Positions 24,368-32,227 of a stretch of DNA of 64,000 nucleotides are shown here, piece by piece. The notes below the pieces were generated by a model, which worked only from the letters and a program-made list of their open reading frames with translations, made no database searches and was not told the origin of the DNA. Every line of letters starts with the position of its first letter. Within the stretch, counting starts at the first letter, position 1. Made by a program: the position numbers and the translations under genes. The stretch is taken from contig CAWJDP010000004.1 in the NCBI GenBank assembly GCA_963841715.1, positions 1-64,000 on the forward strand. Reading direction: 5' to 3'. Source of the stretch: DASPWW01 sp963841715. Lineage in GTDB: Bacteria; Actinomycetota; Thermoleophilia; Solirubrobacterales; 70-9.

Positions 24368-26302
24368 TCACGCCCCCGATGAGGGCGGCTCGGAGGGGAT
24401 TTCGGCGCCCCTCGAGCGCGCCCAGGCGAGTCCGGCGATCTGGGTCAGATACGCGGTCCCGATCATCAGCAGCAGGACCCCGGAGTCGTTGGAGAGCGTG
24501 CCCGCGAGCGTCGCCGCGGCGGCGCCCGCGAAGCCCGCCGTGAACGCGGGGTGTCCGAGCCACCCCAACACGCGCCGGCGCTGGGCGGTCGCGAGCACGA
24601 TCATGGCCGCAACGAGCAGGAACAGCGGCGAGAGGAGGTTGATCGAGAAGCTGTGCGCCGAGAGCTCGAGCCGCCGCTGGGCGACCTGGCCGACGCGGTC
24701 GAGCCCTCCCGCGTCGAGCACCGACCGAGTCAGGTGCGCCCCGCCCCCGATCACGAGGTCGACTGCCGCGATTGCGGCCAGCGCCGCGAGCGGGGCCGCG
24801 GCGATCAAGATCACGCGCCGTGTCCCCGCCGCGGGGCCGAGCATCGCGATCGCGCCGACGGCGCCACCGACAGGGAGCACGATCGCCGCCCCGACGTCGG
24901 CCCCGAAGCGGCCGGGGGCGAAGGCGAGCACCCCGGCCGCGGCGGCGACGAGGAACCACCACGCGGAGCGACGGTCCGCGCCGCGCGCCGCCAGCACCGC
25001 CCCGACTCCGATCGGGACCAGCACCCCGAGCGCCGCCTCGAGCTCGTTGCCGATCCCGAAGAAGCGAACGCCGAACTCGGGGTTGGGCCCAAGCAGCGAC
25101 AGCGGCGTCAGCGGCGATCCGGCGACGACGTCGATCGCGCACGCGAGCACGGAGACCGCGCAGGCGATCCCCAGTGCCGCGTAGGGCCGTGCCAGCGCCA
25201 GCGTCACCGCGGCGAGCAGCGGCGCCGCGATCGCGAGGATCGCGAGCTCGACGTTGGCGCTCGGCTCAAGCGCAGCGGTGACGAGCAGCACCGTTGGCAT
25301 GTACACGGAGCTCAGGGCCAGAATCGGCAGCGCGATCCGCGCGCCCCGGCGGCGGAAGGCGAGGGCGGCAAGGGCGGCGAGAGCGCACCAGACGAGGAAG
25401 CTGCGCCCGATCACGCTCCCCCGGCGCGGCCCGATCTCCTGCAGCCGGCGCGCGAGCGAGGCGACGTCGGCGGCGTCGGGCGAGCCCTCGGTGGTGATCG
25501 CGGTCCCGCCGACGTCCGAGGGAACCGGGATCCCCAGCCGCTCGAGGATCGTCGGCGCGAGATCGGTCGCGAGCACGAGCCCGCTCAGCCGCGTGCTGTC
25601 CGAGGTCAGCTCGCCGTCGAATCCGCTTCCCGCGATTCCGGCGGCGAGCTCGTGGCCCGCCGCGGGCGGCGGACGCTCGAGCGCGATAAGGATGTCGTTG
25701 CCGCGCAGCCCGCGGACAAGCGCGCCAAGCTGCCCGATCCGGGCCGGGACCACGCGCAGACCCGGCGCGTCGGGGCAGCGGCGCGCCTCGCGCACGCGGC
25801 CGAGCTCGTTCACGACGGCGAGCGCTCCCAGCCCCGCCCCTGTCTCGGCGCAGACCGAGAGCCTGCGCCCGGAGCCTCGGCGCTCGATCGTTGAGCCGAG
25901 CAGCCCGGGGACGATGTCGGCAGGGACGCTGTCGGCGCGGTGGACGACGCGCCGCCACAGCCGCGCCGGCACGCCGCCTTCGAGCGTGAACAGAGGCGGC
26001 AGCGCGCTCGGGTACAGCGACGAGGAGGTCCGGTTCCCCTGCCCGATGTCGAGGTAGGTCTGGGCCGCAGAGACGTCGCCGAGGCCGGCGCTGACGAGGC
26101 CCGGCGAGAGCCCCCGCACGCGCCCGAGCGCGGCCGGGCTCGTGTGGCTCGGCAGCAGCGCCAGCGTTACGCGGCCGCGGGAACCACTCGCATCGCCCGC
26201 ATCAGCGCTCGCCGAAGGGGGCGAGATCGCCGCCGAGGCGAGCGCCGCTGCGATAATCGCCGTCGTGGCTGCGCGCACCTTCGCCAAGTTCACCTTCTTC
26301 AA
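24368..26302 (-). CDS. Large membrane protein with alkaline-phosphatase-like N-terminal domain
   Basis: The 644-residue protein has a signal-like N-terminus (MKKVNLAKVRAATTAIIAAALASA), an extracytoplasmic region of about 290 residues that ends in LATDLAPTILERLGIPVPSDVGGTAI, a phrase typical of sulfatase/alkaline-phosphatase folds, and then ten or more membrane helices (about residues 300-625). The canonical metal-binding Asp and Thr/Ser of active phosphatases are not obvious, so the domain may be non-catalytic. It is first in an operon with GT4, flippase and MetE genes. Its start overlaps the divergent HemQ-like gene by 38 bases; a later start is possible. Confidence 0.6.
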   Translation of the reverse strand: MKKVNLAKVRAATTAIIAAALASAAISPPSASADAGDASGSRGRVTLALLPSHTSPAALGRVRGLSPGLVSAGLGDVSAAQTYLDIGQGNRTSSSLYPSALPPLFTLEGGVPARLWRRVVHRADSVPADIVPGLLGSTIERRGSGRRLSVCAETGAGLGALAVVNELGRVREARRCPDAPGLRVVPARIGQLGALVRGLRGNDILIALERPPPAAGHELAAGIAGSGFDGELTSDSTRLSGLVLATDLAPTILERLGIPVPSDVGGTAITTEGSPDAADVASLARRLQEIGPRRGSVIGRSFLVWCALAALAALAFRRRGARIALPILALSSVYMPTVLLVTAALEPSANVELAILAIAAPLLAAVTLALARPYAALGIACAVSVLACAIDVVAGSPLTPLSLLGPNPEFGVRFFGIGNELEAALGVLVPIGVGAVLAARGADRRSAWWFLVAAAAGVLAFAPGRFGADVGAAIVLPVGGAVGAIAMLGPAAGTRRVILIAAAPLAALAAIAAVDLVIGGGAHLTRSVLDAGGLDRVGQVAQRRLELSAHSFSINLLSPLFLLVAAMIVLATAQRRRVLGWLGHPAFTAGFAGAAAATLAGTLSNDSGVLLLMIGTAYLTQIAGLAWARSRGAEIPSEPPSSGA

Positions 26303-26966
26303 GCTCGTTCCCGCCTGGCAGCGCCGGGAGCCCGAGCTGCGCGCGGAGGATAAACGCGAGTTCCTCGCTGCCTGCGAGGACTTCGCGGTCGAGCGCTCGC
26401 TGCGCGCCTACTCGACCGTCGGCACGCGCGGGGACACGGACCTGCTGCTGCTCTCGCAGAGCCCGATCCTCGACGACATCCACACCTTTCACGTCGTGCT
26501 CGCGCAGAGCGGGCTCGCGCGCTGGGCGAGCATCCCGTACTCGTATCTCGCGATGACAAAGCGCTCGCCCTATTCCGAGGCCGAGGTTCGGCCGGAGATC
26601 TGCACCTCGTCGCGCAAGTACGTGTTCGTGTACCCGTTCTGGAAGAAGCGCGAGTGGTACGCGCTCGCGGACGAGGAGCGCCAGCGGATCATGAGCGGCC
26701 ACATCGAGATCGGCCGCCGCTATCCCGAGATCACGATCAACACCGCGTACTCGTTCGGGCTCGACGACCAGGAGTTCGTGGTCTCGTTCGAGGCCGACGA
26801 CCCCGGCGAGTTCCTCGACCTCGTCCACGAGCTTCGCGGCTCCGAATCGAGCTCGTACACGCTCCGCGACACGCCGATCTTCACCTGCATCGCGATGTCG
26901 GTGGGGAAGGCGCTCGACGCCCTCGACGGCGAGGCTACGTCGAGGACCGCTCGCGCAATCGCCTAG
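26265..26966 (+). CDS. HemQ/chlorite dismutase-family heme protein
   Basis: The 233-residue product from the GTG at 26265 has the ferredoxin-like double fold of the chlorite dismutase family: FTFFKLVPAWQRREP, the LRAYSTVGTRGDTDLLLLSQS strand pair, YSYLAMTKRSPYSE, YVFVYPFWKKREWYALADEERQRIMSGHIEIGRRYP and a closing AYSFGLDDQEFVVSFEADDPGEFLDLVHELR. In actinobacteria this length and pattern are those of HemQ, the coproheme decarboxylase that finishes heme synthesis in the cytosol. Other hem genes are absent from the window. The start overlaps the divergent membrane-protein gene. A ferredoxin reductase follows by 23 bases, so the pair is probably one transcript. Confidence 0.75.
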   Translation: MAARTFAKFTFFKLVPAWQRREPELRAEDKREFLAACEDFAVERSLRAYSTVGTRGDTDLLLLSQSPILDDIHTFHVVLAQSGLARWASIPYSYLAMTKRSPYSEAEVRPEICTSSRKYVFVYPFWKKREWYALADEERQRIMSGHIEIGRRYPEITINTAYSFGLDDQEFVVSFEADDPGEFLDLVHELRGSESSSYTLRDTPIFTCIAMSVGKALDALDGEATSRTARAIA

Positions 26967-26989
26967 GTGCGACTACCCTTCCGGGATTC

Positions 26990-28396
26990 TTGAACGCTGA
27001 ATTCACAGGCGAGCGGCCGCTGCGCGTGGCGATTGTCGGGTCGGGACCGGCGGGCTTCTATGCCGCCGAGCAGCTGCTGCGAAACGAGGACCACGCGGTC
27101 GAGGTCGACATGCTCGATCGGCTGCCGACGCCGTTCGGCCTCGTGCGCGGCGGCGTCGCCCCCGACCACCCGAAGATCAAGTCGGTGATCCGCGTCTACG
27201 AGAAGACCGCGGCCCGCGACGGCTTCCGCTTCTTCGGCAACGTCGCGCTCGGGCGCGACGTTGCGGCCGCCGAGCTTTCCGAGCGCTACGACGCCGTCGT
27301 CTACGCGTACGGCGCCGAGACCGACCGCCGGCTCGGGATCCCGGGCGAGGAGCTCGCGGGGAGCGGCCCGGCGACGGCCTTCGTCGGCTGGTACAACGCC
27401 CACCCCGACTACGCCGATCTCGAGTTCGACCTCTCACACGAGCGCGCGGTCGTGATCGGCAACGGCAACGTCGCTGCGGACGTCACACGGATGCTGGCGC
27501 TTACCCGCGACGAGCTCACGGTCACCGACACCGCCGATCAGGCGATCGAGGCGATCGCCGACTGCGGCGTGCGGGAGATCGTCGTGCTCGGCCGCCGCGG
27601 CCCCGCCCAGGCGGCGTTCACGAACCCCGAGCTGCGCGAGCTCGGTGAGATGGTCGACGCCGACATCGAGGTCGACGCCGGCGAGATCGAGCTCGACGTG
27701 CTCAGCCGCGAGTTCCTCGAGGACGAGGCCGACATCACGGCGCGCAAGAACGTCGAGATCCTCGAGGAGTTCTCGAACAAGCAGCCCGAGGGCAAGCCGA
27801 AGCGGATCGTGCTCCGATTCTGTGCCTCGCCGATCGAGATCGAGGGCGAGGGCAAGGTCGAACGGGTGGTGATCGGCCGCAACGAGCTCTACCGCGACGA
27901 CTCGGGGGCGATCCGGGCCCGGGACACCGGCGAGCGGGAGACGATCGAGGCCGGCCTCGTGCTGCGCTCGATCGGATACAAGGGCGTGCCGGCCGAGGGC
28001 GTTCCGTTCGACGAGCGCCGCGGCGTGATCCCGAACGAGCGTGGAAGGGTCACCGAGCCCGACACGGGCGAACCGGTCCGCGGGCATTACGCCGTCGGCT
28101 GGATCAAGCGCGGCCCGAGCGGCGTCATCGGGACGAACAAGAAGGACGCCCAGGAGACCGTCGACTGCCTGCTCGAGGACGCCGCGACGGGCGGGCTGCC
28201 GGCGGTGCAAGGCGGGGGGCCCGACGCGATCGTCGAGCTGCTGCGCGAGCGCCGTCCCGAGTTCGTCAGCTTCGGGGGCTGGGAGGCGATCGACGCCGCC
28301 GAGCAGGAACGCGGCAAGCCGCAGGGGCGCCCGCGCGTCAAGTTCACGCGCATCGACGAGATGGTCGAAGTCGCGCGCGGCGGCGTCCGCGCCTAG
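26990..28396 (+). CDS. Ferredoxin/adrenodoxin-type NADP reductase (FprA family)
   Basis: The 468-residue flavoprotein begins at a TTG at 26990 and shows the two dinucleotide folds of FprA-type ferredoxin-NADP reductases: FAD motif VAIVGSGPAGFYAAE at about residue 13, PTPFGLVRGGVAPDHPKIKSV, NADP motif VVIGNGNVAADVTRML near 155, VLGRRGPAQAAFTNPELREL, and the C-terminal GHYAVGWIKRGPSGVIGTNKKDAQETV. It moves electrons from NADPH to ferredoxin in the cytosol and resembles mycobacterial FprA and mammalian adrenodoxin reductase. No ferredoxin or P450 gene is nearby. It follows the HemQ-like gene by 23 bases and might supply electrons to heme-related chemistry, an inference only. Confidence 0.85.
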   Translation: MNAEFTGERPLRVAIVGSGPAGFYAAEQLLRNEDHAVEVDMLDRLPTPFGLVRGGVAPDHPKIKSVIRVYEKTAARDGFRFFGNVALGRDVAAAELSERYDAVVYAYGAETDRRLGIPGEELAGSGPATAFVGWYNAHPDYADLEFDLSHERAVVIGNGNVAADVTRMLALTRDELTVTDTADQAIEAIADCGVREIVVLGRRGPAQAAFTNPELRELGEMVDADIEVDAGEIELDVLSREFLEDEADITARKNVEILEEFSNKQPEGKPKRIVLRFCASPIEIEGEGKVERVVIGRNELYRDDSGAIRARDTGERETIEAGLVLRSIGYKGVPAEGVPFDERRGVIPNERGRVTEPDTGEPVRGHYAVGWIKRGPSGVIGTNKKDAQETVDCLLEDAATGGLPAVQGGGPDAIVELLRERRPEFVSFGGWEAIDAAEQERGKPQGRPRVKFTRIDEMVEVARGGVRA

Positions 28397-28401
28397 CCGA
28401 T

Positions 28402-29400
28402 CTAGAGCACGCGCACCGAGCCCGCGGCGAGCAGCGCGCCGCCGAGCGCGACCACGCCGGCGCCGGTGACGGCGAGCCGGCTCCACCCCTCGCGGCGCGC
28501 GAGCACCCCGGCGATCACCCCGGCGGCGAGGATCGTGAGCCCGGCCCACAGCTCCCCGGCGACGAACGCGGGGCCCGAGGCGAGGCTGGTGAGCCTCACG
28601 GGCGCGAGAGACCCGCCGCGCGCCAGCCGCAGCGGCCGCGCGAGCACGCGGCGGCCGCGGGCGCCTGACACGAGGCCGTTTCGGACCATCGAGCGCATGA
28701 CCTCGACCTGGCGCGCTCGCGCCGCGCGTGGATGGCTGAGCGGGTCGTAGAGGCTCGGACCTTGCGGGAGCCCGGCGATCAGGCTCGCCTGCGCGAGGCT
28801 GAGTCCGGACGGCGGCACCGCGAAGTACCGTCGGCTCGCCGCCCCGATGCCCGTCGCGCCGGCTCCGAAGTAGACCGAGTTCAGGTACGCGTCGAGGATC
28901 CGCGGCTTCGAGTACCGCGACTCGAGCCGCAGCGCCAGTGCCGCCTCGCGCAGCTTCTCCCACGGGCTCGCGTCGTCGGGATCGAGATAGAGGATCGCCG
29001 CGAGCTGCTCGGTGATCGTCGAGGCGCCCTGGCTCGCCGTCAGATGGCTGGCATCGTAGGCGAGCGCCCTGCCGAGCCCGTCGAAGTCGACGCCATCGTT
29101 GCGGTAGAAGTGCTCGTCCTCGGCGGCGACCATCGCGTCGCGCATCGCGGGCGAGATCCGGCGCAGCGGGACGGTGCCGGCGCCGGCCGGAAGCCGGGCC
29201 TCGATCCGGGCACGGAGCGCGCTGGGCGCCGGGGTGTCGAGCCACGCAGCGGCGATCGCCCCGACGGCGAGCAGGAGCAGCGCCGCTGCGATCCCGGCGA
29301 CCCAGCGCCATGGGCTCGGCAACGGCGGGAGCGAGGGCCACGAGCGCGGCGGGGTCAGCCGTTGGCCGGATGCTCGCGCGACGGGATGCGGACTCGACAT
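28402..29400 (-). CDS. Monofunctional peptidoglycan glycosyltransferase (GT51)
   Basis: From the ATG at 29400 (GAGGAAG site upstream) the product is 332 residues: one membrane helix near residues 34-54, then a GT51 domain with MVAAEDEHFYRNDGVDFDGLGRA (the catalytic Glu of EDEHF), GASTITEQLAAILYL, KILREAALALRLESRYSKPRILDAYLNSVYFGAGATGIGAASRRYF and LSLAQASLIAGLPQGPS. It polymerises lipid II into glycan strands at the outer face of the membrane. No transpeptidase domain follows; instead two helices close the protein, which is unusual. A GASTITEQ in place of GGSTITQQ is a mild departure. Divergent from the MFS gene at 29484. Confidence 0.8.
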   Translation of the reverse strand: MSSPHPVARASGQRLTPPRSWPSLPPLPSPWRWVAGIAAALLLLAVGAIAAAWLDTPAPSALRARIEARLPAGAGTVPLRRISPAMRDAMVAAEDEHFYRNDGVDFDGLGRALAYDASHLTASQGASTITEQLAAILYLDPDDASPWEKLREAALALRLESRYSKPRILDAYLNSVYFGAGATGIGAASRRYFAVPPSGLSLAQASLIAGLPQGPSLYDPLSHPRAARARQVEVMRSMVRNGLVSGARGRRVLARPLRLARGGSLAPVRLTSLASGPAFVAGELWAGLTILAAGVIAGVLARREGWSRLAVTGAGVVALGGALLAAGSVRVL

Positions 29401-29483
29401 CGCTTCCTCGCAGTCGTCCCTCGGGGCGCGACGGAATCTAGAGCCGCGCGCTAAGCCGCAGCTAAGGCTCATAGACTCGCTGC

Positions 29484-30788
29484 GTGCGCGTGCGTTCGGC
29501 GATCCTCGGCTCGCTCGGGTCGGCGCTCGAGTGGTTCGACTTCACGCTCTACGCATACGTGTCGCCGATCATCGCGAAGCTGTTCTTCCCGGCCAGCGAC
29601 GGCCACACGGCGCTGCTGGCGACCTTCGGGGTCTTTGCGACCGGCTTCCTGATGCGCCCGATCGGGGCGATCGCGTTCGGCTCCATGGGCGATCGTCGCG
29701 GGCGTCGCCGCGCGCTGATGCTCGCCGTGACGATGATGAGCGTGCCGATGCTCCTGATCGCGCTGCTTCCCACCTACGGCACGATCGGCGTCGCCGCCCC
29801 GATCCTGCTGCTCGCTCTGCGCATGGTCCAGGGCTTCTCGGTCGGAGGAGAGTTCAGCGGCACTCTCGTGCTGATGGCGGAGAGCGCCCCGCCGGGGCGC
29901 CGCGGCGCAGTCGCCGCACTCGCCCAGACAACGTCCGGCTGCGGCGTCCTGCTGGCGTCGCTGACGACGACGATCCTTGAGGCGACGACGACGACCGGTC
30001 AGATGGATGACTGGGGCTGGCGAGTGCCGTTCGTGCTCGGTGCGCTGATCGGGCTCGTCGCCCTCGTGATGAGGTTGCGGATGTCGGAAACGGACTCGTT
30101 CACGCGAGCGCGAGCCGCGGGCGAGCTGGATCGCTCCCCTGTTCGCCACGCGGTGACGCGCGAGCGCCGCGGCGTGCTGCTCGTGCTCGGGCTCGCGGCG
30201 TACGGCGGGCTCGCCTACTTCCTTGTCGCGACCTACATTCCGTCGTACCTTCAAACCGAGGTCCACGTCGTCCCGGAAGGCGCCCTGCTCGGCGCGACGC
30301 TCGCATCGGTCACCTTCGCTGTCGGCTGCCCGCTTACGGGAGCGCTCTCAGACCGTGTCGGTCGGCGCGGGGTGCTCGCGGCGGCGGCGGCCGGCCTGGG
30401 GCTGATAACGCTGCCCGCGTTCCTGCTCATGGATGCGGGCACCACCGGCGCCGCGATCGCCGGCCAGGTCGGGCTGATGGCGCTGGTCGTCGGCTGGTCA
30501 GGCCCGGTCTCGGCGGTGTTCAGCGAGCTGCTCCCGACCGTGACCCGGTACAGCGGCCTCTCGGTCGGCTACAACCTCGCGATGGCGATCTTCGGAGGCA
30601 CGGCGCCGCTCGTGGCGACGGCGTTGATATCGCTGACGGGGGATCACACCGCGCCGTCCTGGTACCTGATCGCTGCCTCGGTGATCGTCCTCGCGTTGCT
30701 GCGCTGGACCCCGGAGACGTCGCGGATCACACTTCGCGAGCACTCGCCGGCCGCGTCCGCGGGCGAGGCCCAAGCCGCGGCCTCCTAG
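29484..30788 (+). CDS. MFS transporter of the metabolite:H+ symporter (MHS) family
   Basis: A 434-residue, twelve-helix MFS protein. SALEWFDFTLYAYVSPIIAKLFFP at the N-terminus and GSMGDRRGRRRALMLAVTMMSVPMLLIALLPTYGTIGVAAPILLLALRMVQGFSVGGEFSGTLVLMAESAPPGRRG are diagnostic of the MHS family, which includes ProP, ShiA and citrate or alpha-ketoglutarate symporters. Substrate cannot be told from sequence. The start is a GTG at 29484. It stands alone, divergent from the PGT gene and upstream of bolA by 19 bases, which could extend the transcript. Confidence 0.82.
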   Translation: MRVRSAILGSLGSALEWFDFTLYAYVSPIIAKLFFPASDGHTALLATFGVFATGFLMRPIGAIAFGSMGDRRGRRRALMLAVTMMSVPMLLIALLPTYGTIGVAAPILLLALRMVQGFSVGGEFSGTLVLMAESAPPGRRGAVAALAQTTSGCGVLLASLTTTILEATTTTGQMDDWGWRVPFVLGALIGLVALVMRLRMSETDSFTRARAAGELDRSPVRHAVTRERRGVLLVLGLAAYGGLAYFLVATYIPSYLQTEVHVVPEGALLGATLASVTFAVGCPLTGALSDRVGRRGVLAAAAAGLGLITLPAFLLMDAGTTGAAIAGQVGLMALVVGWSGPVSAVFSELLPTVTRYSGLSVGYNLAMAIFGGTAPLVATALISLTGDHTAPSWYLIAASVIVLALLRWTPETSRITLREHSPAASAGEAQAAAS

Positions 30789-30807
30789 AATCGGGCCTCG
30801 TTGGCAG

Positions 30808-31086
30808 ATGGCGGACCTGGACGAGATCAAGACGATGATCAAGAGCGCGCTCCCCGGCGCCGAGGTCGAGGTGATCGACGAGACCGGGACCCGCGACCAC
30901 CTGCGGGCGATCGTTGCCGCGCCCCAGTTCGCGGGCCTGCGCCGCATCGACCAGCACCGGCTGGTCAGGAGCGCGGTCCGCGAGCGGATGGACGACGGGG
31001 CGATCCACGCGCTGTCCCTGAAGACGACGGCGTCCGCGTCCGAGCCGCCCGACTCCGTAACCTCTGAATCCGACCCCGAAAGCTGA
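30808..31086 (+). CDS. BolA-family protein
   Basis: The 92-residue protein matches BolA: DEIKTMIKSALPGAEVEVIDETGTRDHLRAIVAAPQFAGLRRIDQHRLVRSAVRERMDDGAIHALSLKTTA, with the conserved RIDQHRLV segment and terminal histidine region used to coordinate an iron-sulfur cluster with a CGFS glutaredoxin. The last 15 residues are acidic and disordered. The glutaredoxin partner starts 14 bases downstream, the classic arrangement for a BolA-Grx complex that senses or delivers [2Fe-2S] clusters. Sure of the family. Confidence 0.85.
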   Translation: MADLDEIKTMIKSALPGAEVEVIDETGTRDHLRAIVAAPQFAGLRRIDQHRLVRSAVRERMDDGAIHALSLKTTASASEPPDSVTSESDPES

Positions 31087-31100
31087 TCGAGAGGAATCCG

Positions 31101-31517
31101 ATGGCCGACGCAGAGCTTCGCGACAAGGTCCAAGAGCTGATCCGGGACAACCCGGTGCTGCTGTTCATGAAGGGGACCCCCGACGCCCCGAGGTGCGGGT
31201 TCTCGATGCGCGTCGTCCAGGTGCTGGGCGAGCTCGACGTCGAGTACGGGGCGATCGACGTCCTCGCCGCGCTCGAGCCGCTGCGCGAGGCGACCGGAGA
31301 GATCTCAGACTGGCGGACTTTCCCCCAGCTCTATGTCAACGGCGAGCTCGTCGGCGGCGCCGACATCGTCGAGGAGATGTTCTTCTCTGGCGAGCTCGCG
31401 GAGCTGCTCGACGTCGAGCAGCCGGCCGGCGTCGAGCAGCCCTCGGCGGCGGCGTCTGCGGACGGTGCGGAGCAGCGGCCCATGGGCCAGAGCCCACCGC
31501 TTCAGATCGACAACTAG
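31101..31517 (+). CDS. Monothiol CGFS glutaredoxin (GrxD/Grx4 family)
   Basis: The 138-residue protein has the monothiol CGFS active site at Cys32 (DAPRCGFSMRVVQVL), the FMKGTPD segment before it, and TFPQLYVNGELVGGADIVEEMF, which together define Grx4/GrxD-type glutaredoxins that hold a [2Fe-2S] cluster with glutathione or another thiol and hand it to apoproteins. After residue 100 an acidic Gln/Ala-rich tail of about 35 residues is added. It forms a pair with the preceding bolA gene, and a convergent A-type carrier gene lies 24 bases beyond. Actinobacteria often lack glutathione, so the second ligand here may be mycothiol or another thiol. Confidence 0.88.
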   Translation: MADAELRDKVQELIRDNPVLLFMKGTPDAPRCGFSMRVVQVLGELDVEYGAIDVLAALEPLREATGEISDWRTFPQLYVNGELVGGADIVEEMFFSGELAELLDVEQPAGVEQPSAAASADGAEQRPMGQSPPLQIDN

Positions 31518-31541
31518 CTCAGTACCAGCGCGGCGGCCGCT

Positions 31542-31919
31542 CTAGACGGTGGCCGCCTGCTCCTGGTCCGCGTCCTCGCGGACCTGGAACGAGGAGCCGC
31601 AGCCGCAGGCGGCGACGACGTTCGGGTTGTTGACCGCGAACCCGGCGCCCTGGAGGCCGTCGACGTAGTCGACCTCGGAGCCGAACACGAACTGCATGCT
31701 GACCTTGTCGACGACCACCGAGACGCCGTTGTGGTCGAAGACGTGGTCGTCGGGCTTCTTGCGGTCGAACGCGAGCGCGTACTGGAACCCCGAGCACCCT
31801 CCGCCGCGGACAGCGACGCGGAGCGCCTGATCCGACGCGTCCGGCTGCCCGGCGAGCAGCTCCTTGATCTTTTCGGCGGCCTTGTCTGTGAGCGTGACAG
31901 CGGCCTTGGGCGTATCCAT
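31542..31919 (-). CDS. A-type iron-sulfur cluster carrier (ErpA/SufA family)
   Basis: From the ATG at 31919 the protein is 125 residues and carries the three invariant cysteines of the HesB/IscA family: Cys42 (GGGCSGFQYAL), Cys105 and Cys107 (AACGCGSSF), with the GAGFAVNNPN approach typical of ErpA. A TTG nine bases upstream is an alternative start. It collects [2Fe-2S] or [4Fe-4S] clusters and donates them to enzymes. Its position beside BolA and a CGFS glutaredoxin is consistent with an iron-sulfur delivery locus. The neighbouring gene upstream on the same strand encodes a small glutaredoxin-like protein. Confidence 0.85.
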   Translation of the reverse strand: MDTPKAAVTLTDKAAEKIKELLAGQPDASDQALRVAVRGGGCSGFQYALAFDRKKPDDHVFDHNGVSVVVDKVSMQFVFGSEVDYVDGLQGAGFAVNNPNVVAACGCGSSFQVREDADQEQAATV

Positions 31920-31941
31920 GGCTTTCAATTGTATAGGCCCA

Positions 31942-32208
31942 TCAGTCGTTGCCGTCCCCGGCCCCGTGCGCGTGGTCGAGGTACTGGATTATCCGCCGCG
32001 AGTCGTGGATGACCTCGTCGCCGTCAACGAGCACGGGTACCCGTCTCTGGCGCGTCAGCTCCTCGATCTCGGGCCGCGCGGCGCGCCTGTAGGGCACACG
32101 CTCGGTGCGGTAGTCGATCCCGAGCTTGCCCAGGCGCCTGGCGACGGCCCCGCACGGGCACAGCAGGTTCGTCCGCGTCGGACAGCGGTAGAGAACGATC
32201 TCGCTCAT
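31942..32208 (-). CDS. Small glutaredoxin/GST N-terminal domain-like protein
   Basis: This 88-residue protein has the thioredoxin-fold N-terminal domain of glutathione S-transferases: VLYRCPTRTNLLCPCGAVARRLGKLGIDYRTERVPY, then the cis-proline loop RRVPVLVDGDEVIHDSRRIIQYLDHAHG. The CPCG pair is the likely redox centre; the GST C-terminal helical domain is absent. It might be a dithiol glutaredoxin. It lies 23 bases upstream of the A-type carrier gene in the same direction, which adds to the redox/iron-sulfur theme of this segment. Confidence 0.7.
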   Translation of the reverse strand: MSEIVLYRCPTRTNLLCPCGAVARRLGKLGIDYRTERVPYRRAARPEIEELTRQRRVPVLVDGDEVIHDSRRIIQYLDHAHGAGDGND

Positions 32209-32227
32209 CGCGGCTCCGGGCCAGGCG

